A stretch of DNA of 64,000 nucleotides from Bacteroidales bacterium (lineage in GTDB: Bacteria; Bacteroidota; Bacteroidia; Bacteroidales; Muribaculaceae). Numbering within the stretch: position 1 is the first letter of the stretch; each line of letters starts with the position of its first letter. The position numbers were made by a program, and so were the translations under genes. Below the pieces are notes generated by a model. It did no database searches, was not told the origin of the DNA, and saw nothing but the letters and a program-made list of their open reading frames with translations. The stretch is taken from assembly GCA_022009815.1 (NCBI GenBank), contig CP091725.1:744001-808000 (forward strand). The letters are read 5' to 3'. Shown piece after piece: positions 9,452 to 19,356 of the stretch.

Positions 9452-9832
9452 TTATCTGAACGCAAAAAATTTGTTGAGCAGAAAGTTGGTAGCCCCAAAC
9501 GGGAAAAGTCCGACGAAGTTGGCGAGGTCCTTGTTGACACCCACCCACTGCACGAGCACAGCGACGACTCCGAGCTGCACAAGGTAGGCTATGCCGTAGG
9601 CGACAAGAAACATCAACGCCTGGCGCCCCATGCGTCCTTCCGTGGAGCGGAACACCCAAATGCGGTTCCAATAGAAGTTGTTGACAAGCGCCAGCACGTA
9701 TGCCACAATGTTGGCTACATAGAAATTGATACTGAACAGATGCATCAGCAACCAGCTGACTGCCATTATTATCAGAAAATTGGCGGTGCCCACAATGGCA
9801 AACCGTATTATTTCTCCATAACTTTTTCTCAT
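9452..9832 (-). CDS. GtrA-family membrane protein
   Basis: A 126-residue protein with four predicted membrane helices and the GtrA signature: EIIRFAIVGTANFLI at the N-terminus, NFYWNRIWVFRS in the middle and FLLNKFFAFR at the end. GtrA proteins are thought to help move lipid-linked sugars across the inner membrane. The start overlaps the stop of the upstream MATE gene by 4 bp, so the two are translated from one message. Confidence 0.88.
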   Translation of the reverse strand: MRKSYGEIIRFAIVGTANFLIIMAVSWLLMHLFSINFYVANIVAYVLALVNNFYWNRIWVFRSTEGRMGRQALMFLVAYGIAYLVQLGVVAVLVQWVGVNKDLANFVGLFPFGATNFLLNKFFAFR

Positions 9833-11190
9833 ATTGTGGTGACTGCGGCCTTGCGGCGGAATTTACGGATTTGATAAACAAACATTACAACCGCAGCCAC
9901 GGTGGCAAGGAAGTCGCTCACCGGCATACTTGTCCACACCCCGTCGACGCCCATCCACACGGGCAGCAATGCCAGTCCGGGCAGCAGAAACAACAGCTGG
10001 CGCGACAGCGACAGGAAGATGGCTATAAACGCTTTGCCTATCGACTGGAAGAATTGGCAGATGATTATCTGCGCGCCAACTACAGGAAATGAGAGCATAC
10101 TGATGCTCAATGCCTTGGAGGCTTGCTCCACGAGCAGCGCGCTGTCGGTGAACATCCCGACAAGCATTCCCGGGAAAAACACAGCAAGAACGAATCCAAG
10201 CGTTGTCATCGTACATCCGGCGGCGATGCCGAGCTGCACGCTGCGGCGGGCGCGGTCAACGAGTCCGGCGCCGAAATTGTAGCCCGTAATCGGCTGCATT
10301 CCCTGCGCTATGCCCATCACAATCATCACGAAGAGCATCTGCACGCGGTTGATGATGCCGAAAGCGCCCACACTGTAGTCGTCGCCGTGCGAAAGAAGTT
10401 GGTAGTTGATGAAAATCACTATGCAGCAGGCACACACGTTCATGATAAACGGCGACATTCCGATGCTGAAAATCTGTTTCACTATGCGCTTGCGCAGCTT
10501 CAGCGTGGAGCGGTGGAAACGTATATACGTTTTTTTGTCAAGAAAATGGTGCAGCACCCACACCAGCGCCACCGACTGCGACAACAACGTGGCGAAAGCC
10601 GCGCCACGGATACCCCAGTCAAATACGAAAATAAATATCGGGGCAAGCACAAGGTTGCACCCCACGGAAAGCATCGACGAGAGCATGGCCTTCTTCGGAT
10701 AGCCCGTGGCACGCATCACGTTGTTAAGGCCTATCATCATATACGAAACTGGCGTGCCGAGAAGAATCACCTGCATAAAGTCGCGGGCATAGGGGAGCGT
10801 TGCCGCGCTGGCACCGAAGAAACGAAGTATCGGGTCGAGAAACAAGAATGTGACTCCGCCATAAAATGCCGCATTGACCACACAAAGAATCACGACATTG
10901 CCGAGAATGCCCTCCGCCCCTTTGCGGTCGCGCTGACCAAGGCGTATCGATGAAATCGTAGCGCCGCCAACCCCGACAAGCGTACAGAAGGCGATAAGCA
11001 GGTTCATCAGCGGAAATGTGATGGCAAGGCCGGAAATGGCAAGCGGACCGACGCCGTGACCGATGAATATGCTGTCGATGATGTTGTAGAGCGACGTCAG
11101 CGTCATTCCGATAATCGACGGCAATGAGTACTGAACGAGCAGTTTGCCGATAGGCGCCGTGCCCAGAATATGTGGGTTGTTGTTATCCAT
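9829..11190 (-). CDS. MATE-family efflux transporter
   Basis: A 453-residue transporter with about 12 membrane helices. The N-terminal IGKLLVQYSLPSIIGMTLTSLYNIIDSIFIG is the usual first MATE helix and loop. MATE proteins export drugs or metabolites using a Na+ or H+ gradient. I place the start at 11190 (MDNNNPHILG), because the longer reading frame to 11319 runs back through the promoter at 11226-11233 and a hairpin repeat. The downstream partner is GtrA, overlapping by 4 bp. Confidence 0.9.
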   Translation of the reverse strand: MDNNNPHILGTAPIGKLLVQYSLPSIIGMTLTSLYNIIDSIFIGHGVGPLAISGLAITFPLMNLLIAFCTLVGVGGATISSIRLGQRDRKGAEGILGNVVILCVVNAAFYGGVTFLFLDPILRFFGASAATLPYARDFMQVILLGTPVSYMMIGLNNVMRATGYPKKAMLSSMLSVGCNLVLAPIFIFVFDWGIRGAAFATLLSQSVALVWVLHHFLDKKTYIRFHRSTLKLRKRIVKQIFSIGMSPFIMNVCACCIVIFINYQLLSHGDDYSVGAFGIINRVQMLFVMIVMGIAQGMQPITGYNFGAGLVDRARRSVQLGIAAGCTMTTLGFVLAVFFPGMLVGMFTDSALLVEQASKALSISMLSFPVVGAQIIICQFFQSIGKAFIAIFLSLSRQLLFLLPGLALLPVWMGVDGVWTSMPVSDFLATVAAVVMFVYQIRKFRRKAAVTTI

Positions 11191-11225
11191 ACGTTGTTTT
11201 AACCTGACAATCTTTTTTCCGGCTG

Positions 11226-11233
11226 CAAAGTTA
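11226..11233 (-). promoter_or_regulatory. -7 box of the MATE/gtrA operon
   Basis: TAACTTTG on the minus strand, about 36 nt upstream of the MATE start. Confidence 0.6.
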
Positions 11234-11287
11234 CGAAAAATCGGCCGTCTACCAATCAATCCCACCAGTTTTGATTTGCGCGTGGAA

Positions 11288-11325
11288 CAGCGACGTGCCT
11301 CCGGCACGACGCTACGCACGATTAT
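11288..11325. repeat. Single intergenic hairpin repeat
   Basis: The palindrome CGTGCC-tcc-GGCACG (11294-11308) matches the GTGCC-gga-GGCAC hairpins of the array at 7.4 kb. It lies between the MATE gene and the next leftward gene. Confidence 0.6.
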
Positions 11326-11334
11326 TGTGTTTTC

Positions 11335-12009
11335 TTACCGCAACAAGTCCTTGTATTTCTCGCCGTTACAACTGACGGTCAGGATTGTGGCCGTGATGAT
11401 GGCGGCAAGGATTGTGTCGGTGGGGAGGCTGTCGGTGAGCGCCACGGCAAGCACATCGTAGATCATCGCGCCAAGCAGCAGCAGGACAACTCCCATACGC
11501 CGCCATAGCAGCAACAGTGCGCATCCGCCCAACGACACCGCATTAAGGAAGCTAAGCATCTGTGGCACATGCGGAAATGCTTCCGTAGGATGAATGCCGA
11601 GAATGGTGCGTATCAAGCCGGCTCCGGCAAAGAAATTACCCACGGCACTGAGAGCGTAGACCACAACGCCAAACACCAGCAACCCGAGCACTACAGCATC
11701 GTGCTTCTTTCCGGCAGGCATCCCGTCAGCCTGACGCGCCACGCCCACTTTCTCCTCCACAGCATCGTTATCTGCACTGATGCGGCTCTCCACCGCCTCG
11801 CGCTGCTCCTGGTCGCGCTGCTCGGCAGCAGCCACCGCCTCGTCGAGCCGGCGGAAGAAGTCCATAAAGTCTATACCGTTGACAAAGCAGAACTCCTCAA
11901 CGGTCAGTTGGTCGTCGACCGTCGTGGCAGCCTCCTTGAAAATCGACGCCAATGCCGGGTGTTTAAGCACAAGACGCTCTATCTTGGTTTTCGGGTCAAA
12001 ATTAGCCAT
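11335..12009 (-). CDS. Membrane protein with DUF1858-like N-terminal domain
   Basis: A 224-residue protein of unknown function. Residues 1-60 (KIERLVLKHPALASIFKEA ... VEEFCFVNGID) resemble the small helical DUF1858 fold. Residues 60-100 are charged and probably coiled. The C-terminal half has about four membrane helices (VVLGLLVFGVVVYALSAVGNF, SLGGCALLLLWRR and others). The N-terminal domain should be cytoplasmic. It stands alone with its own promoter. I cannot assign a role. Confidence 0.75.
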   Translation of the reverse strand: MANFDPKTKIERLVLKHPALASIFKEAATTVDDQLTVEEFCFVNGIDFMDFFRRLDEAVAAAEQRDQEQREAVESRISADNDAVEEKVGVARQADGMPAGKKHDAVVLGLLVFGVVVYALSAVGNFFAGAGLIRTILGIHPTEAFPHVPQMLSFLNAVSLGGCALLLLWRRMGVVLLLLGAMIYDVLAVALTDSLPTDTILAAIITATILTVSCNGEKYKDLLR

Positions 12010-12028
12010 AATCGTCGTGTATATACGG

Positions 12029-12036
12029 CAAAGTTA
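12029..12036 (-). promoter_or_regulatory. -7 box for the DUF1858-like gene
   Basis: TAACTTTG on the minus strand, 20 nt upstream of the start at 12009. Confidence 0.6.
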
Positions 12037-12119
12037 GTTTTTCTTATCCCTTCGTGCAAAAAATATGTCGCTAAAAACACAACGTTCTGCTCCGCACAAC
12101 GTCTTTTTATGCGTTGTTT

Positions 12120-12151
12120 TTTGTTTCCACGGGATAATCGTAGTACCTTTG
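12120..12151 (+). promoter_or_regulatory. Promoter of the sulP-yeiH operon
   Basis: TTTG (12120-12123), a 20-bp spacer and TACCTTTG (12144-12151). The leader to 12232 is about 75 nt, with no recognisable riboswitch. Confidence 0.7.
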
Positions 12152-12231
12152 CAGTGAAATTTGGTTAAAGATTGTGGATAAAGGTTTCCTGGTCTTAATG
12201 TTTTAGGTATAAAAATACAAGTTTTTATTTT

Positions 12232-13954
12232 ATGGATTTTCTCAAGAAGGTTAGCTTTCAGCCTAAGTTGATCACTTCGCTGAAAGGCTACAATATGGCA
12301 CGTTTCAAAGACGATGTCATTGCGGGTATCGTTGTCGGCATCGTGGCTCTGCCTCTTGCCGTGGCATTCGGTATAGCGTCGGGCGTAACGCCGACCGTCG
12401 GACTCATCACTGCCGTAATCGGAGGTTTTCTGGTCTCGGCTCTCGGCGGCTGCTCTGTGCAGATTGGCGGACCTACGGGCGCATTTATCGTTATCATCTA
12501 CGGCATCATCCAGCAGTTCGGACTCACCGGACTCGCTATAGCCACTGTGCTTGCCGGACTGATACTCGTGGCGCTTGGACTGTTCCGACTCGGCACGGTG
12601 ATTAAATTTATCCCTATCCAATCGTCATCGGCTTCACTTCAGGTATCGCCGTGACAATCTTCTCAACACAGATAACCGACTTTTTCGGACTTCAGACAGG
12701 CGCGCTGCCAGCCGATTTCATCTCGAAATGGGGCGTATACATGACTCATTTCGGCACGACACACCTGCCTACGCTAATCGTGGGCATCGTATCGCTGGCG
12801 ATAATCATTGCCGCGCCCTACGTGTCGAAGCGTCTGCCCGGCGCGCTGCTCGCCATAATTGTGGTGACAGCCGCGGTGTGGGCCATGCACGAATACTGCG
12901 GACTTGAGGGCGTGGAAACAATCGGCGACCGTTTCCACAACCTGTCGGGCACAATCCCGTCGCCACACTCCATCGACATCAACATTGCCACCATCAACGC
13001 CCTTCTGCCGTCGGCATTCACCATCGCGATGCTCGGCGCCATAGAGTCGCTGCTGTCTGCCACCGTCGCAGACGGCGCAACAGGGTCAAACACCGACTGC
13101 AACACCGAGCTAATCGGCCAGGTGTGGCAAACGTTGTCGTTCCGTTTTTCGGAGGCATCCCGGTGACCGGCGCCATTGCGCGCACAATGACCAACATCAC
13201 CAACGGCGGACGCACACCGGTTGCCGGCGTGGTGCATGCCGTGGTGCTGCTGCTCATCTTCCTGTTCCTGATGCCGCTCATCAACCTCGTGCCTATGGCA
13301 TGCCTTGCCGGTGTGCTCATAATGGTTTCATACAACATGAGCGGATGGCGCACGGTGAAGGCGATTCTGAAAACGCCTAAATCAGACGTGACTGTGATGA
13401 TTGTGACATTCCTCCTCACCGTTGTGTTCGACCTCACAATAGCCATCGAACTCGGCTTGCTGCTTGCCATCCTGCTGTTCCTCCGCCGTGTGATGGAGAA
13501 CACCGAGATACACCATTTCGGCGAGCAAATCGACATTGCCGAAGGTCAGGAAGTCAACACCCACGAGATTCTCAACCTTGAGCAAGGAGTGGAAGTGTAT
13601 GAAATCGACGGTCCGTTCTTCTTCGGCGTAGCGACAAAATTCGACGATATGATGCGTTCGATGGGCGACAAGCCGCTTGTGCGCATCCTGCGCATGCGCA
13701 AAGTGCCGTTTATCGACTCCACAGCCATCCACAACCTTGAGATTCTCATAAAGTCTTCGCAGAAAGAAGGCATCCACGTGGTGCTGTCGGGCGTGCGCGA
13801 CAACGTGCATCTCGCGCTTGAGAAAGCTCGCGTCGAGGCGCTTGTGGGCAAAGACCACGTGTGCGACCATATCACGAAAGCCGTGGCTGTGGCAAACCGC
13901 CTTGCCGTGGCTATCCGAGAGAAGGAAATAGCCACTGAAGGAGAGGACGAATAA
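12232..13954 (+). CDS. SulP-family anion transporter with STAS domain (two frameshifts)
   Basis: Three overlapping frames together form one SulP protein of about 573 residues: a membrane domain with [20 protein letters not shown] and [15 protein letters not shown], then a cytoplasmic STAS domain with [15 protein letters not shown]. Adding one base in CCC at 12612-12614 gives FIPYPIVIG. Adding one G at 13121-13122 gives [14 protein letters not shown]. Both restored segments fit the family. SulP proteins carry sulfate, bicarbonate or related anions. The stop overlaps the yeiH start by 1 nt. I think the gene is intact in the organism. Confidence 0.87.
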
Positions 13955-15006
13955 TGAAGACCGCAACACTCGACCGCCTGCACGGCATCGCGCTGATAGC
14001 GCTGATGTCGTTGTCGGCATTCTACATCGCCGGCATTCCCGAAGTCAAGGCTCTGTCGCTTAGCCCGCTGATTGTGGGCATAATCATAGGCATGATTTAT
14101 GCCAACACGCTGCGCTGCCGCATGCCGAAGGAGTGGGAGCCCGGCATAAAGTTCTGCACCAAGCGGCTGCTGCGCCTCGGCATCATCTTTTATGGTTTCC
14201 GCTTGACGCTCAGCGACTTAGCGGCCGTGGGACTGCCGGCAGTAACCGTCGACATAATCATCGTTGCCGGCACACTGCTGCTCGGACTCCTCTTCAGCCG
14301 ATGGATTAAATTGGACCGCGACACCGCCCTGCTCACGTCGACAGGCAGCGCAATCTGCGGAGCCGCAGCCGTGCTCGGCGCAGAGCCTGTGGTGCGCTGC
14401 GAAAGCCATAAGACGGCGATAGCCGTGTCGACCGTAGTGGTGTTCGGCACCCTGTCGATGTTCATCTACCCGATAATGTATCGCGCCGGACTGCTCGACG
14501 GGCTCTCCGACCGCGCGGTGGCAATCTACACCGGCAGCACGCTCCACGAAGTGGCACACGTGGCAGGTGCGGGCAATGCCATGGACCCGACCGACGCCCT
14601 CGGCATCGCGGGTACGGCGACAATAACCAAGATGATACGCGTGATGCTGCTCGCCCCTGTGCTTGTGGTCATGAGCCTCTTCCTGTCGCGGAGACAAAAC
14701 GACGGCGGCAAGCGCAAAATCACCATGCCATGGTTCGCATTTCTGTTTATCGGAGCCATCTGCGTCAACACACTGCTGCAACACCTCTGCGGCGCGGCGA
14801 CAGTGAAAGACATACCGCTCAACGGCGCAATCGAATATGCCGACACATTCATGCTCACCATGGCGATGACCGCCCTCGGCACCGACACAGGCATCGACAA
14901 GTTCCGCCAGGCAGGCGCCAAGCCGTTTCTGCTCGCAGCGATGCTCTACGTGTGGCTCATCGTCGGAGGCTATTTCATCACCCAAGCCGTCACGGCGGCA
15001 TTCTAA
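13954..15006 (+). CDS. yeiH: YeiH/UPF0324-family membrane protein (putative sulfate exporter)
   Basis: A 350-residue protein with about 10 membrane helices. FCTKRLLRLGIIFYGFRLTLSDL, TGSAICGAAAVLGAEPVV and STLHEVAHVAGAGNA are typical of the UPF0324 family, which is often called a putative sulfate exporter. The gene is translationally coupled to the SulP transporter (TAATG overlap), which supports a shared anion-related role. The substrate is not established from sequence. Confidence 0.85.
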   Translation: MKTATLDRLHGIALIALMSLSAFYIAGIPEVKALSLSPLIVGIIIGMIYANTLRCRMPKEWEPGIKFCTKRLLRLGIIFYGFRLTLSDLAAVGLPAVTVDIIIVAGTLLLGLLFSRWIKLDRDTALLTSTGSAICGAAAVLGAEPVVRCESHKTAIAVSTVVVFGTLSMFIYPIMYRAGLLDGLSDRAVAIYTGSTLHEVAHVAGAGNAMDPTDALGIAGTATITKMIRVMLLAPVLVVMSLFLSRRQNDGGKRKITMPWFAFLFIGAICVNTLLQHLCGAATVKDIPLNGAIEYADTFMLTMAMTALGTDTGIDKFRQAGAKPFLLAAMLYVWLIVGGYFITQAVTAAF

Positions 15007-15082
15007 GCTTTGTCACAAGAGCCGTTTCCGCCAGCATAAATTTGCCGCAAATACCCGTGCAACAAACTTTAAACAAAATTTT

Positions 15083-15114
15083 GTTGCTCAGACGGAGCAA
15101 ACATTGTAACTTTG
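15083..15114 (+). promoter_or_regulatory. Promoter of fba
   Basis: GTTG (15083-15086), a 20-bp spacer and TAACTTTG (15107-15114), about 55 nt before the start. Confidence 0.65.
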
Positions 15115-15168
15115 CGGTCGAATAAGGAAATTTTTCAGTAACTAATTACTTATTAATATCATACTATT

Positions 15169-16170
15169 ATGGTCAATTACAAAGATCTTGGTCTCGTGAA
15201 CACCCGCGAGATGTTTGCCAAGGCTATCAAGGGAGGCTACGCTATCCCAGCATTCAACTTCAACAACATGGAGCAGCTTCAGGCTATTATCCAAGCCGCT
15301 GCTGAAACTAAATCACCGGTTATTCTTCAAGTATCAAAAGGCGCTCGCAACTACGCCAACCAGACTCTTCTCCGCTACATGGCAGAAGGCGCTGTAGAAT
15401 ACGCAAAGGAACTCGGTTGGGAGCACCCTCAGATTGTGCTTCACCTCGACCACGGCGACAGCTTCGAGCTCTGCAAGTCATGCGTTGACTTCGGCTTCTC
15501 TTCAGTTATGATCGACGGTTCTCACCTCCCTTACGAGGAGAACGTTGCCTTGACTAAGAAAGTTGTTGAGTACGCTCACCAGTTTGACGTAACAGTTGAA
15601 GGCGAGCTCGGCGTATTGGCAGGCGTTGAAGACGAGGTTTCTTCTGACCACCACACATACACCGACCCTGAAGAGGTTATCGATTTCGCAACACGCACTG
15701 GCTGCGATTCTTTGGCTATCTCAATCGGTACATCACACGGAGCTTACAAGTTCACTCCGGAGCAGTGCCACATCGACCCACAGACTGGCCGCATGGTTCC
15801 TCCTCCATTGGCATTCGACGTGCTCGACGCTGTTATGGAGAAACTCCCTGGATTCCCAATCGTGCTCCACGGATCTTCTTCTGTTCCTCAAGAGGAAGTT
15901 GACACTATCAACAAATACGGTGGCGCTTTGAAGGCTGCCATCGGTATTCCTGAAGAGGAGCTCCGCAAAGCCGCTAAATCTGCTGTATGCAAAATCAACA
16001 TCGACTCTGACAGCCGTCTTGCAATGACTGCCGCTGTCCGTCAAGTGTTTGCAGAGAAGCCAGCTGAGTTCGACCCACGCAAGTACCTCGGTCCGGCTCG
16101 CGACAACATGAAGAAACTCTACATCCACAAAATCAAATACGTGCTCGGCAGCGAAGGCAAGGCTGAATAA
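15169..16170 (+). CDS. fba: Fructose-bisphosphate aldolase, class II
   Basis: A 333-residue zinc-dependent aldolase that splits fructose 1,6-bisphosphate into two triose phosphates in glycolysis. Metal and substrate sites are visible: LHLDHGDSFE with the catalytic Asp/His, VEGELGVLAGVEDE, the zinc His in SIGTSHGAYKF and the phosphate site VLHGSSSVP. Codon choice is visibly less GC-rich at third positions than in the neighbours, with many GCT, GTT and TCT codons, as expected for a highly expressed gene. A strong terminator follows, so it is monocistronic. Confidence 0.96.
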   Translation: MVNYKDLGLVNTREMFAKAIKGGYAIPAFNFNNMEQLQAIIQAAAETKSPVILQVSKGARNYANQTLLRYMAEGAVEYAKELGWEHPQIVLHLDHGDSFELCKSCVDFGFSSVMIDGSHLPYEENVALTKKVVEYAHQFDVTVEGELGVLAGVEDEVSSDHHTYTDPEEVIDFATRTGCDSLAISIGTSHGAYKFTPEQCHIDPQTGRMVPPPLAFDVLDAVMEKLPGFPIVLHGSSSVPQEEVDTINKYGGALKAAIGIPEEELRKAAKSAVCKINIDSDSRLAMTAAVRQVFAEKPAEFDPRKYLGPARDNMKKLYIHKIKYVLGSEGKAE

Positions 16171-16194
16171 TCACGTATAAAGATATTCCGACAG

Positions 16195-16227
16195 AAATCC
16201 CGACAGGCATTGCCCGTCGGGATTTTT
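16195..16227 (+). terminator. Terminator of fba
   Basis: The stem aaatcccgac / gtcgggattt with an 11-nt loop and a T run. Confidence 0.85.
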
Positions 16228-16241
16228 TTAGTTTGCCAGGA

Positions 16242-16273
16242 TTTGCCAGTCTGCGGAATTGTCACTATTTTTG
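16242..16273 (+). promoter_or_regulatory. Promoter of the small lipoprotein gene
   Basis: TTTG (16242-16245), a 20-bp spacer and TATTTTTG (16266-16273). It ends 8 nt before the ATG at 16281, so the message would have almost no leader. Confidence 0.55.
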
Positions 16274-16280
16274 TCAAACA

Positions 16281-16691
16281 ATGATACAGCGGATTGTCTG
16301 CATACTGATTGTTGTGCTGCTGCAGATGGCAGCCACTTCATGCTCTGCCACAAAACAGAGCGCCCACACCGTATGCCCCGAGCCGACAATGACGCTGAGC
16401 GACGACAACGCCGACCGCCATTGCGACTCTGCCCCGTCGGCAAGCGACCTGATGACTCATCAAAAGGCTGGACTTACACAGCCCGCAACCGAGACGTTCG
16501 CCGCACAAAGCCGCACACAGGCACGCACAAACCATTGGCAATGGCAACGCTCGTTGCGTTGCGACGCGCGGATGCGCATTCTTGCAGGCAACCGCCGGCA
16601 CGCCGTCAGCAGCGACGTGCTGTCACAAACCTTCGGCATCGACACCCTGTCTACGGGCTATGTCTTTGTCATACGCCACATCATCATTTAG
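16281..16691 (+). CDS. Small hypothetical lipoprotein
   Basis: A 136-residue protein that starts with a lipoprotein signal, IVCILIVVLLQMAATSC, with the modified cysteine at 21. The rest is polar and recognised by no family I know. A second frame (16259-16717) overlaps it, but it has no signal peptide and starts before the predicted transcription start. The well-placed promoter and signal peptide are the main support, so I keep it with medium confidence. Confidence 0.5.
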   Translation: MIQRIVCILIVVLLQMAATSCSATKQSAHTVCPEPTMTLSDDNADRHCDSAPSASDLMTHQKAGLTQPATETFAAQSRTQARTNHWQWQRSLRCDARMRILAGNRRHAVSSDVLSQTFGIDTLSTGYVFVIRHIII

Positions 16692-16783
16692 CGGATTCCT
16701 TATTTTTTACAAATTAAAGCCCGTCACGGTTTCTCTCAGACTCCGCGACACAATACTATTGTCAAACTAAAAAATAAAGAATC

Positions 16784-17299
16784 ATGGAATCAAAATTTGA
16801 AATCTTATCATATCAGAACTGCAACGACCTGAAAAAAGCCATAAACCCATCATCAATGCTCATTGGTGCCGTCACGCTGCTATTAGGTCTGTATCTCGCC
16901 ATCTTTGTCAGCGTCAGCGACCCAACGTCAAACCTCAACATGCTGCGCCTCGCCGCCGGATGGGTGCTCGCCGGATTCGGTCTGGTGACACTCGTTTTCA
17001 ACCCTCGCCGATGGGTGTACGACCCGACAGGCAGCCCCGTGGGCAAACGCTCGCTTGATTTCGGCATGGAGCAACTACCGGCATTGCGCCGTATGCTAAA
17101 AGACACCGGCTTCGACGATGTGGCAATCAACGACATCAGCAAAGTGCACATCGACTGCTACGCCTCTGCCGACCACCGGTTTGTTGCAATCCAAGTGCTG
17201 CAATACGGCGCGCTGTCCGACCGTCCGCTCACCCCCGCAGGCTATCTCTACGAAGACCGCGCCGAATCATTCCTAAAGGCATTCACTGCCGAGGCATAA
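16784..17299 (+). CDS. Hypothetical membrane protein
   Basis: A 171-residue protein with two adjacent membrane helices (about residues 23-45 and 52-72) and a soluble C-terminal domain of about 95 residues with the sequence WVYDPTGSPVGKRSLDFGM. The function is unknown. Its last 53 bp, including the stop codon, occur again exactly at 19607-19659. It is followed by a terminator. Confidence 0.75.
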   Translation: MESKFEILSYQNCNDLKKAINPSSMLIGAVTLLLGLYLAIFVSVSDPTSNLNMLRLAAGWVLAGFGLVTLVFNPRRWVYDPTGSPVGKRSLDFGMEQLPALRRMLKDTGFDDVAINDISKVHIDCYASADHRFVAIQVLQYGALSDRPLTPAGYLYEDRAESFLKAFTAEA

Positions 17300-17315
17300 C
17301 TATGCGCGCTGGCAT

Positions 17316-17355
17316 AAAGCAGCGGGACTGCATTTGCAACCCCGCTGCTTTATAT
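17316..17355 (+). terminator. Terminator of the 171-residue membrane protein gene
   Basis: An 11-bp perfect stem aaagcagcggg / cccgctgcttt. It lies between this gene and the leftward BspA-like gene. Confidence 0.8.
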
Positions 17356-17368
17356 TTATATGAATTAT

Positions 17369-19332
17369 TTATTTCACAACAACTTTCCGCACCGTCGCGC
17401 CCACTCGCACAATGTAGACTCCGGACGACGGAAGCGTGACGGTTGATTCCGCACCAGCATACACCGTCTGTCCCGAGGCGTTTACAACCTCCATGCGTTC
17501 TCCGCCGACAAGGCCGACGACCGACAGCTCCCGCCCGTTTATGTCCACTCGGAGGCTGTCTGAAGGAATGTCGGCCACGGAGTCATATTCCTTTATCTGG
17601 AATTGTCGCCAGAACGGATTGGCGTAATAATATGCGCCCGACCCTTTGGGAACCATGATGAAATAGCCCGGAAAACTTGCCTTCACCGACATCTCTCTCA
17701 GCGTGTTGTCTGCATCGGAGACATGCGGCGGACGGTCGGACTCGAATTCTATGACCTTTAAATTTGTCGCCTCCGGGAAAAGACCGGTGACGTCTGTGAT
17801 GTCGCTTGCGATTCTGACACGCATTAATTCTGGATGCTTGCCAAGATAGGCGTCTTTGTAGAACGGCCGGTCCACTCTGTACTCGTTGCCGACTTCTTTA
17901 TGCGACGGGTATCTGACAAGTTCTATGAGTGAAAGCAAGTCTGCCGATTTGCGGTAGACGACATCCGACTCTACGTAATATCTGCTCCGGTCTCCAAGTA
18001 TGACGGTCTGGTCAAAATAGTTGAATCCGAACCAGAAGAGCTCGTCAAAATCAACATTGCCTAAATTCAGAACGCGGAGGTCGGTGCAGTCGTCAAATGC
18101 GCCTGTCTCAAATCTGACGCAGCCTTCCGGCACCGTATACGTCTCCAACGACCGGGGGACGAACTGTAGTGTCGTCGTTGTGCCATCGCCGTAGAACAGG
18201 GCGCCGTCTTTGGTCATATATCCTTTCCTGGCCGGAGAATAGTCCGGCCCGTAAATTTCAGATTTTTCTCATTCGACAGTAATTGCGTTTTCAATTTAAC
18301 GATTCCGTCGGTCTCGACGCAGTCAAATATAACGGATTCAACGGAGCTTCCTCCCCAATACGCATACTCGAGCATTGGACCATTAAGTATTATGGTCCTC
18401 AACTTGGGACATCTAGTAAATCCCGGATAATATTTCCAATCCCCGTAAAGCTCGGATTTCCGAGAAATATTCACCCTAAGTGTCTCAAGATCATAAGCTT
18501 CCTCGGCAATGTTCGCGAGGCGGCTTACGTTATGGAACCCTTCTCTATTATATGTAAACGTTAAATCCTTAAGTCCATAACATTCTCTAATTGGAGTTCC
18601 ACGGACAGTGGACAGATTCAACTCCATTTTTTCAGGCAACTTACAACGCCAAAAGGACGACGGACCTATATCATATATCTTGCCAAGGTCAGCTTCGTCA
18701 ATGGTGCAATATGAAAATGCGTCATATTCTATTATTGACAATGATGATGGAAGTTTGCTGATATGAAAATCCCCGTAGAAAGCATCATGAGAAACATCTT
18801 CAACATTTGGCGGAAGTACAACCCTCCTCAAATTCTTTAAATTCCCGTCCTTCTTATAAAACGCTTTGGTGCCAATTGTCTCAAGACTTAAGAATTTTGA
18901 CAGGTCAACCTCCTCTAAATTGTTGCAGTATTTAAAAGTCTTGTCTCCAATGTAATTGGCTCTGCCGCGCCCTTCTATCAAAGGATACGTGAGTTTTGTA
19001 AGTTCTGTAGCATAAAAGGCACAGCCGTCACCCACCATTGTGGCATTGCCAAGGTCGAGTATTTGCAAGGAGCCTTTTTCTGAACCGTTGTAATATTCAA
19101 GAGTTTCCTCGGATGTGCCCTTTTTGCCCCGAGCCATTATCCGCAAAAAATCGCAGTCATCACCATTAATCTCTCCATACACGGTCAGGGATGTGACTTT
19201 TTCCCAATCGTATTGCTGCTTCAGTACATACGGCAAGGACCCGGCAACGGGAACCGTTATCGAGACATCCAGCGCGGATGCCCGAAATACGGCGCTGATG
19301 AAAATCGCCGAAATAATTACAAATCGTTTCAT
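17369..19332 (-). CDS. BspA-like leucine-rich repeat surface protein with type IX sorting domain (one frameshift)
   Basis: A protein of about 654 residues in two frames. It has an N-terminal Sec signal (MKRFVIISAIFISAVFRASA), many BspA-type leucine-rich repeats (IGDKTFKYCNNLEEVDLSKF, FETGAFDDCTDLRVLNLG), and at the end a type IX sorting domain (GGERMEVVNASGQTVYAG ... GVYIVRVGATVRKVVVK). Adding one A at 18224-18226 gives RPGKGYMTKDGALFYGDG and joins the frames. BspA proteins are secreted and bind host or bacterial surfaces. The 5' two thirds (about 18.2-19.3 kb) are clearly more AT-rich than the flanks, which hints at transfer. Confidence 0.82.
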
Positions 19333-19356
19333 ATCGTCTGCTTTTTATTGGTTTTT

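Noticed and set aside
11191..11319. Longer N-terminus for the MATE protein
   Set aside because: The extension would cover the -7 box and a hairpin repeat and adds a basic stretch atypical of MATE proteins.
16259..16717. Second frame overlapping the small lipoprotein gene
   Set aside because: It begins before the predicted transcription start and has no signal peptide or domain. The 16281 frame has both a signal and a fitting promoter.
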